Shown piece after piece: positions 7,498 to 12,471 of a stretch of 12,471 bases of DNA; position 1 is the first letter of the stretch, and each line of letters opens with the position of its first letter. The position numbers and the translations under genes are program-made. This stretch comes from Desulfobacterales bacterium. Its GTDB lineage: Bacteria; Desulfobacterota; Desulfobacteria; Desulfobacterales; C00003060. Under the pieces are notes generated by a model. That model searched no databases. It had not been told where the DNA came from and saw nothing but the letters and a program-made list of their open reading frames with translations. The DNA is taken from NCBI GenBank assembly GCA_020347085.1, contig CP070769.1, positions 1,981,535 through 1,994,005 on the forward strand, given 5' to 3'.

Positions 7498-8054
7498 TTC
7501 CTACCACCCCCTTTGATGGCCTCCTTTCGTTGAAGGAGCTCCAGTTCTACTTCTTCTTCAGAAGGTTCCCGAGAAAAGCGGTGCGGAACTATGTCGGACA
7601 TGGCCTTGTCCCACGCTTCCCGCTCGACGGCTTGGAGATATTCCGTGCATCGGAGCTGGAGCTGTTCGTACTGGAGCCGTTGCCCTTCTGCACATTTCCC
7701 CAACTGCGTGACTTCGTGGTCCAGGGTCTCTATGTGACGGCCAAGTTCATCCCGGTGATAGACGAGAGGCTTGAGCTTTCTAATTAACACACGCGCTATG
7801 TCGTCCTTATCCTTTTCAATGGCTACGGATAGATCCTGCTCCAGTTTCTCGATTTCTCGGGTATATTTTTCGTACTCTCGCTGCGCCTGATCGCGGGATG
7901 CCACCATCTTTTTGATCATTGCTTCCTTCCGATCAATCTCTTGTTCCATGTCCCGGAGGTATTGCTTAAGAACTAGCCCTTTGTCCTCAAGTTGGTCCAT
8001 GACACCATGGATGTCTGCTTTACACAATCGTACAAATCGCGTCATAATGGCCAT
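7494..8054 (-). CDS. PspA/IM30-family coiled-coil protein
   Basis: The 186-residue protein is almost entirely helical. The N-terminus (MTRFVRLCKADIHGVMDQLED) matches the amphipathic membrane-binding helix and following DxxED turn of PspA/Vipp1 proteins. A long coiled coil runs from about 30 to 150, and an acidic stretch (EPSEEEVELELLQ) leads into a short basic tail. Family members are bacterial relatives of ESCRT-III; they oligomerise on the inner membrane and protect it under envelope stress. At 186 residues it is shorter than E. coli PspA (222), and the C-terminal part is the shortened one. The ATG at 8054 is chosen because AGGAGG lies seven bases upstream; the frame is open back to 8126 but has no better start. 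It is the second gene of a three-gene operon. No PspF activator or sigma-54 promoter was found. Confidence 0.85.
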   Translation of the reverse strand: MAIMTRFVRLCKADIHGVMDQLEDKGLVLKQYLRDMEQEIDRKEAMIKKMVASRDQAQREYEKYTREIEKLEQDLSVAIEKDKDDIARVLIRKLKPLVYHRDELGRHIETLDHEVTQLGKCAEGQRLQYEQLQLRCTEYLQAVEREAWDKAMSDIVPHRFSREPSEEEVELELLQRKEAIKGGGRK

Positions 8055-8125
8055 GATATTTCCTCCTTTCTGAAGTATGTCTTTTTTCCGTTCCCAGTTT
8101 TTTACACAGCGTGAATGGGTTGCCA

Positions 8126-9535
8126 CTATTTGCTGCTGCGTCTGCCTGCGTAGCCCTCGTACTGGAGGGCCTTTGCGTTCTTCTTTTGTTTGTGCGCAAC
8201 CTCTTCTGGCTTCCCTTGGAATGTTTCTTTTACGAATCCTCTCAGGTCTTCAAGGTCTGTCTCCAAATTGTCTGCCACTTGACTTGAACGGACCACCGAA
8301 TTGACCGAGCGTTGCTTATCGTAATATTGGCTGATCCGATCCAAGGCTCCCTTTTCGTTTCCCTGTTTGACGTCCACGGCCACTTCTTCTCTCAGCTTGT
8401 TGTAATCATCCCGGAGGACCTTTTGCTCCCACTCGGTCTTGTCGATCGAAGCAAAGACCTCATCTTGCTCCTTCACACAGGCAATCTGAAGTGTCTTGGA
8501 AAGGGTGGCGGTATATGGGCGTCCTTTGTGCACATAACGCGCGCTGATTCCATTTATTTCAAAGGTGCCTTCCTCATGGGTCGGCATGCGCAGGGTGAGA
8601 AAAAGCTTCCTGGTTTGCCCTGAGAGCAAATCTCCCGGGTAGAAGATGGCTTGATTGTTCCTGATCTCCACGGGGTATCCGCCAGCGTCAACCAGTGATA
8701 TGCCACTTGCCAGGGGTACCCCAACCTCTACAGAGGTTGCCGCGGCAGTTCTGGTTTTGTGACATTCTTTCTGAAAGACAGCTGCAAAGGCATTCGGGTT
8801 TTCTAGATAGTAGTAATTGCCAGTTCCTCGATTCGCAATAGTGGTCATCAAGTGCTCATTGAAATCAGCTCCAACTCCCACGGTGCTCACTCCAAACTCT
8901 TTCTTGACGGCTATGGAGGCCATGTTTCCAAGGGCGGCTGGGTGTGTGATCCCTTGATTGGCGAGCCCGTCGGAGACAAGAATCACTTTGCCCAAATTCC
9001 CATTCCTTCGAGCTGCCAGAAGCACATTGATCCCTTCCTGGAGACCCGCTCCAAGATTTGTGCCGCCACTGGCTGAGATCTCATGAATGGCTGAATCAAG
9101 GAGCATGCGGTTGGTGGCCGTGGCATTCAGCAGGTTGGAGTGCCTTCTCACACCATTAGAATAAGAGACCAGGGCAAACCGATCCCCTTTCGATAACCTG
9201 GCAAGGAGGTTCAGGATGGCCTGCTTCGCATCCTGGATCTTCCGCCCTTGCATCGATCCACTGCGGTCCAGAACGATTACCAGGTCCACGTGGGGTGAAT
9301 CTCCCTCAAGGTCGAGCACATCATCAGCGCTCATACTGAGAGAAAGGGCCACGGTCCCGTTCCCTCCATATAGGACCTTGTCCTGTGTCAGTTGGCCCGA
9401 GAGGGTAACAATGCCGGCTTTCGCCCCGACACCCGGGCTTGGTCCGACGCTATTGCTTGAATACGCCATGGCTACACAGGTGACGGCTATCAAGCACCCG
9501 ACTAAGAATAACGGTCTCACATAATTCCTTTTCAT
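8126..9535 (-). CDS. Secreted von Willebrand factor A domain protein
   Basis: The 469-residue protein starts with a signal peptide: a basic MKRNYVR, a hydrophobic core at about 8-20, and an AMA cleavage site near residue 24, so it is exported. The vWA domain spans about 83-260 and has a complete metal-ion-dependent adhesion site: DRSGS (D90, S92, S94), T159 in GGTN, and D189 in VSDG. A beta-rich region follows (about 265-350). The tail is long, charged and helical, from about 355 to the end (AYEGYAGRRSSK-like, Lys-rich finish). Such proteins bind ligands or partner proteins through the metal site. C20 lacks a good lipobox, so a lipoprotein is unlikely. AAGGAG lies seven bases before the ATG. 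It is the first gene of the operon, 71 bases ahead of the PspA-like gene. The domain is certain; the ligand is unknown. Confidence 0.92.
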   Translation of the reverse strand: MKRNYVRPLFLVGCLIAVTCVAMAYSSNSVGPSPGVGAKAGIVTLSGQLTQDKVLYGGNGTVALSLSMSADDVLDLEGDSPHVDLVIVLDRSGSMQGRKIQDAKQAILNLLARLSKGDRFALVSYSNGVRRHSNLLNATATNRMLLDSAIHEISASGGTNLGAGLQEGINVLLAARRNGNLGKVILVSDGLANQGITHPAALGNMASIAVKKEFGVSTVGVGADFNEHLMTTIANRGTGNYYYLENPNAFAAVFQKECHKTRTAAATSVEVGVPLASGISLVDAGGYPVEIRNNQAIFYPGDLLSGQTRKLFLTLRMPTHEEGTFEINGISARYVHKGRPYTATLSKTLQIACVKEQDEVFASIDKTEWEQKVLRDDYNKLREEVAVDVKQGNEKGALDRISQYYDKQRSVNSVVRSSQVADNLETDLEDLRGFVKETFQGKPEEVAHKQKKNAKALQYEGYAGRRSSK

Positions 9536-9829
9536 GATTCTTCTCCTTTCTGTTTAAGGTTGTCGGATGTGGAGCCTTGTGTAACCATCTTATCGGCCGG
9601 AAAATTGAAAAGGCAATTCAAAGAAGTGTAAAAGAATATTGGGATTTTTTTACATAAGTTTTGCTTTGAAACCTGAGACAATTGTTATAAATTAGCCGTA
9701 GGCTTCGCGGCATGGGACATGGCTCCACAGGTGCATGGCGAGCCATGTTGCCACTTCGCTTTTCGCTATGGTCTTTTCCCTGTGCTTCTTTGGTGAGAAT
9801 GTTGGTAACTAAACGAGGAAAATAACCTC
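9536..9829. promoter_or_regulatory. Divergent intergenic region between vWA operon and two-component system
   Basis: These 294 bases separate two divergent transcription units and should hold both promoters. An AT-rich core at about 9600-9700 is the likely promoter area. On the plus strand TTGCTT at 9661 with TTATAA eighteen bases on (about 9685) is a possible sigma-70 pair. No match as good was found for the minus strand. A perfect inverted repeat at 9717-9748 lies nearer the regulator gene. No sigma-54 TGGC/TGC pair was noticed. Promoter positions are weakly supported. Confidence 0.4.
9717..9748. repeat. Perfect 9-bp inverted repeat upstream of response regulator
   Basis: ACATGGCTC at 9717-9725 and GAGCCATGT at 9740-9748 are exact reverse complements separated by 14 bases, ending 81 bases before the regulator start. 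It could be an operator for a dimeric protein, or a hairpin in the leader RNA. The short sequence CATGG is also repeated between the arms. OmpR-type regulators usually bind direct repeats, so a different protein or an RNA structure is possible. Confidence 0.5.
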
Positions 9830-10528
9830 ATGCAGGCAAACAAGGCGACCATACTTGTAGTGGAAGATGATCGGACCATCCTCCGTGGTCTTCTCGACGT
9901 TCTTGTCTTCAATGGTTATAAAGCCACAGGCATAGAAGACGGTGGTCAGGGACTGGAAAAGGCATTAGAAGAGAGGTACGACCTGGTAATCTTAGACGTG
10001 ATGCTTCCCACGCTTGATGGTTTTTCCATCTGCAAAGAGGTTCGAAAGAAAAAGCCGAGCCAAGGCATCGTCATGCTTACAGCAAAGGGCTCAGAGGACG
10101 ACATCGTAAGAGGGTTCAAGGCGGGCGCAGACGACTACGTGAGCAAGCCATTCTCCCTCAGGGAATTGATGGTCCGAGTAGAAGCCGTGCTCAGGCGTTC
10201 GGGCAAGAACCTAGGAGACGAAGAGCTCCACGTTGGCGGCATCTTTTTCAACGGGAAGACACTTGTGGCTTCACACGGAGAACGCTCCGCGGAAGTCACC
10301 AGGCGGGAGATGGACATTATTGTATACCTCAACCGCAACAGGGACCGAATCGTCTCGAAGAAGGAATTGCTCAAAGAGGTATGGCATTATGCGGATACAG
10401 GGATTGAGACCCGAACCGTGGACATTCACATACTAAAGCTTCGAAAGAAGATCACCTCGCTTATCGGCGATACTCCGTTTATACGGACTATCCGGGGCGA
10501 AGGATACCGCCTGGAACCTGAAACATGA
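9830..10528 (+). CDS. OmpR/PhoB-family response regulator
   Basis: The 232-residue protein has a receiver domain (about 7-120) and a winged-helix DNA-binding domain (about 133-230). Receiver residues are complete: acidic pocket E12-D13-D14, phospho-acceptor D56 in LDVMLP, T84 and K106 in VSKPF. The output domain shows the typical EVTRREMDIIVYL, the VDIHILKLRKKI recognition helix and the IRTIRGEGYRL wing. On phosphorylation by its kinase it should dimerise and bind promoter DNA. Its stop overlaps the kinase start (ATGA), so the two are translated together and form a pair. The ribosome site is modest: GAGG at 9815-9818, eleven bases before the ATG, and it can pair with CCTC at 9826-9829. The divergent vWA-PspA operon is the obvious candidate target; this is inferred from position. 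Confidence 0.94.
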   Translation: MQANKATILVVEDDRTILRGLLDVLVFNGYKATGIEDGGQGLEKALEERYDLVILDVMLPTLDGFSICKEVRKKKPSQGIVMLTAKGSEDDIVRGFKAGADDYVSKPFSLRELMVRVEAVLRRSGKNLGDEELHVGGIFFNGKTLVASHGERSAEVTRREMDIIVYLNRNRDRIVSKKELLKEVWHYADTGIETRTVDIHILKLRKKITSLIGDTPFIRTIRGEGYRLEPET

Positions 10529-12459
10529 AGAAACTGAAATTACTGATTCTCGTATTTTGCGTAGCTCTCTCGATTCCACTCGCCTACTTTGTCTTGCGGA
10601 CGTATCGGAGTCTTGAGCAGGAAGAGGTGGCTGAGCTACGCTATTTTGCGAAAACACTATTCGATGACATGGAAGAAGAACTCGGCGCCCTGGTCCTTAA
10701 AGAGGAGGCACGAGCCATAGACGAATACAAATACCATTACATCCCTGGGGATCAGGTCCCTGGATTCGAAGGTATGAGCCGCTCTCCCCTTTCTCGACTT
10801 CCCGACAAGCCTTACATACTCGGCTATCTTCAGAACAACCCGGACGGTTCCTTTCAAACCCCTTTGGTGGCAACCGGGGATAGGATTCCCGCAGATCGGA
10901 CTGGACTCGTCGCCCAGCTAAAGGATGTGAATGAAACCTTCAACCTGAAACGGACCTCAGTCCCCGAGAAATTCGAGGTCCAGCCAACAGAAGTTCTCGT
11001 TAAGAGGGAGAGAGAAAAAGCCCCCAGTTTTGCGGACAAATACTTAAGTTCGTCCCGCTCCCAAAAGCAAAAACTCCATCTCGGACAGGAAAAGAAGCGG
11101 GTCGAGGAGGTCACAGCGGATAAAGTTTTCAATCTTGCCCAACAGGGCGACCAGAATGTTCTCGGTGAGGGTCGACAACACGTTTGGTCCGAAGCCGATC
11201 AGGATATGCCATCGGATGCCATGGATAAAAAGGCTATGGATGTTCCAAAGGAGAAAGGGCTTGTCACGGAGGGAGAAGCGTATCGGGTTGAGCCCAGGAG
11301 TGATCTGCGATCGGCCTTGCCTCTCGATATGGAGAAGCTTCAGGTAGAAGTGGACCCCATGCAGTCTGTCTTCATCAACGACCTTCAGATACTCATTTTT
11401 CGCCGCATTGTGATCAACAACCAGGTCTATCGTCAAGGATTTGTCCTCACGGTCAACGCGTTTTTAAACCACCTGGCACGTGAATATTTTGCCAAGGAGC
11501 CGATGGCACGCTTTGCGAATCTCCACCTAAAGGTGATGGATCAGGGAAGAGAAGTTGCAGCAGTGCAGGCCGGTGCTACCGCGCACCATCCGAGCTTTTC
11601 CCTCAACCGGAGCTTCCCGCGGCCCTTCTCTTTTTTGGGTGCCGTACTGGCCTGCGACCAAATCCCTCGGTCAGCCGGCCGCAAGACACTGAATATTATG
11701 ATCACTGTGCTTGCCGCAATTGTTTTCATGTGGCTATTCGGCATTTATCAGAGTGCGCGGGCCGTAGTGGCTTTGTCTGAGAGACGCTCAAGTTTCGTGT
11801 CATCGGTCACCCATGAGGTGAAAACGCCGCTGACCAATATTCGAATGTATATCGAAATGTTGGAACAAGGGATCGCCCGTGACCAAGAGCGGGAGCAAGA
11901 GTACTTCCGGATCGTGGGCTCTGAAAGCGCCCGCCTCACGCGCTTGATAAACAACGTCCTTGAGTTCTCAAAGCTGGAGAAAAAACAACGACATCTCGAC
12001 CTTCAGGAGGGCACCTTTGAAGAAGTGATCCAAGAGGTCAAGGACATCATGCATGAAAAGCTCCGGCAGGAAAGCTTTGTCTTGAAGGTGGAAAGGACGG
12101 AAATCCCACCCTTCAAGTATGACCGCGAGGTAATGGTGCAGGTCCTGATCAACCTGATCGAGAACAGTATGAAATTCGGAAAGGGCGCCTCCGTACGTGA
12201 GATCACCCTCCGCATCTGGCCTGAGGACGATAAGGTGAGAATTAGTGTGTCCGATACCGGTCCGGGCATCCCCCGCCACGCATTGAAGAAGGTATTTGAC
12301 GATTTCTATCGTGTGGACTCTTCCCTCACAAGAACCACCAAAGGAACCGGTATAGGCCTGGCTCTCGTTAAACGATTTGTCATTGCTATGGGGGGGTCGA
12401 TTACTGCAACAAACAACGACGGGCCCGGGTGCACCATCACCATTTCTCTCCCCACCTAA
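10525..12459 (+). CDS. Sensor histidine kinase with large extracytoplasmic region
   Basis: The 644-residue kinase has a first membrane segment at about 5-24, a long extracytoplasmic region of some 360 residues, and a second membrane segment at about 388-407. The cytoplasmic part begins almost directly with the phospho-acceptor domain: H430 in the HEVKTPL box. The ATPase domain has its N box (NLIENSMKFGKG, about 543-554), G1 DTGPGIP (577-583) and G2 GTGIGLALVK (607-616). All catalytic motifs are intact. No HAMP domain fits in the roughly 20 residues between TM2 and the H box. The sensor region has two parts joined by a charged, low-complexity linker (about 155-265), and I recognise no named sensor fold. 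It pairs with the upstream regulator through an ATGA overlap and should autophosphorylate in response to an external or envelope signal. The stop lies 12 bases before the window end. Confidence 0.93.
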   Translation: MKKLKLLILVFCVALSIPLAYFVLRTYRSLEQEEVAELRYFAKTLFDDMEEELGALVLKEEARAIDEYKYHYIPGDQVPGFEGMSRSPLSRLPDKPYILGYLQNNPDGSFQTPLVATGDRIPADRTGLVAQLKDVNETFNLKRTSVPEKFEVQPTEVLVKREREKAPSFADKYLSSSRSQKQKLHLGQEKKRVEEVTADKVFNLAQQGDQNVLGEGRQHVWSEADQDMPSDAMDKKAMDVPKEKGLVTEGEAYRVEPRSDLRSALPLDMEKLQVEVDPMQSVFINDLQILIFRRIVINNQVYRQGFVLTVNAFLNHLAREYFAKEPMARFANLHLKVMDQGREVAAVQAGATAHHPSFSLNRSFPRPFSFLGAVLACDQIPRSAGRKTLNIMITVLAAIVFMWLFGIYQSARAVVALSERRSSFVSSVTHEVKTPLTNIRMYIEMLEQGIARDQEREQEYFRIVGSESARLTRLINNVLEFSKLEKKQRHLDLQEGTFEEVIQEVKDIMHEKLRQESFVLKVERTEIPPFKYDREVMVQVLINLIENSMKFGKGASVREITLRIWPEDDKVRISVSDTGPGIPRHALKKVFDDFYRVDSSLTRTTKGTGIGLALVKRFVIAMGGSITATNNDGPGCTITISLPT

Positions 12460-12471
12460 GACGAACGGAAT

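Noticed and set aside
8055..8126. 24-residue N-terminal extension of the PspA-like protein
   Set aside because: AGGAGG is seven bases before 8054, and PspA proteins start directly with the amphipathic helix; the extension has no family resemblance.
8312..9524. Several plus-strand ORFs of 70-105 codons inside the vWA gene
   Set aside because: They are shadows of the well-supported minus-strand vWA gene, without ribosome sites or family motifs.
9536..9829. Sigma-54 promoter, as in classical psp operons
   Set aside because: No TGGC-N8-TGC type pair was seen in either orientation, and no PspF-like gene is present.

Overview
The window is about 12.5 kb of densely coding DNA of roughly 50% G+C. 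It looks like a chromosomal segment of an anaerobic Gram-negative bacterium, most plausibly Desulfobacterota (the former Deltaproteobacteria). The grounds are indirect: a PflA-like radical SAM enzyme, a Thermotoga-type DAHP synthase, a YdgA/DUF945 inner-membrane-anchored protein, a thioredoxin with a short N-terminal insertion, and a PspA/von Willebrand A cluster. No rRNA, tRNA or CRISPR array was seen, so the taxonomic call is inference.

Left part (1-3100). A truncated DUF72 (YecE-like) gene runs off the left edge on the minus strand. It is divergent from a radical SAM protein gene (280-1326). A 563-base non-coding stretch follows. It holds a small GC-rich hairpin and a striking 256-bp imperfect palindrome (1495-1750) bounded by CTAG, which looks like a MITE. 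Next is a clear type I-beta DAHP synthase gene, the entry step of the shikimate pathway.

Middle part (3101-6790). A DUF945/YdgA-like gene is interrupted by an in-frame TAA at 4301. Its missing C-terminus continues in the same frame to 4582. A thioredoxin gene with a CGPC active site follows, then a dynamin/EHD-like GTPase with two C-terminal membrane segments.

Right part (6943-12459). A three-gene minus-strand operon runs in the order secreted von Willebrand A protein, PspA/IM30 (ESCRT-III-like) coiled-coil protein, six-helix membrane protein. It is divergent, across 294 bp, from a two-component system: an OmpR-family response regulator and a histidine kinase with an unusually large extracytoplasmic region. 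The minus-strand operon converges on the EHD-like GTPase gene. Together these genes suggest an envelope-stress or membrane-remodelling locus: the kinase senses outside the membrane, the regulator may control the divergent operon, and PspA and the GTPase act on the inner face. That combined function is a hypothesis drawn from gene families and layout and is not established.
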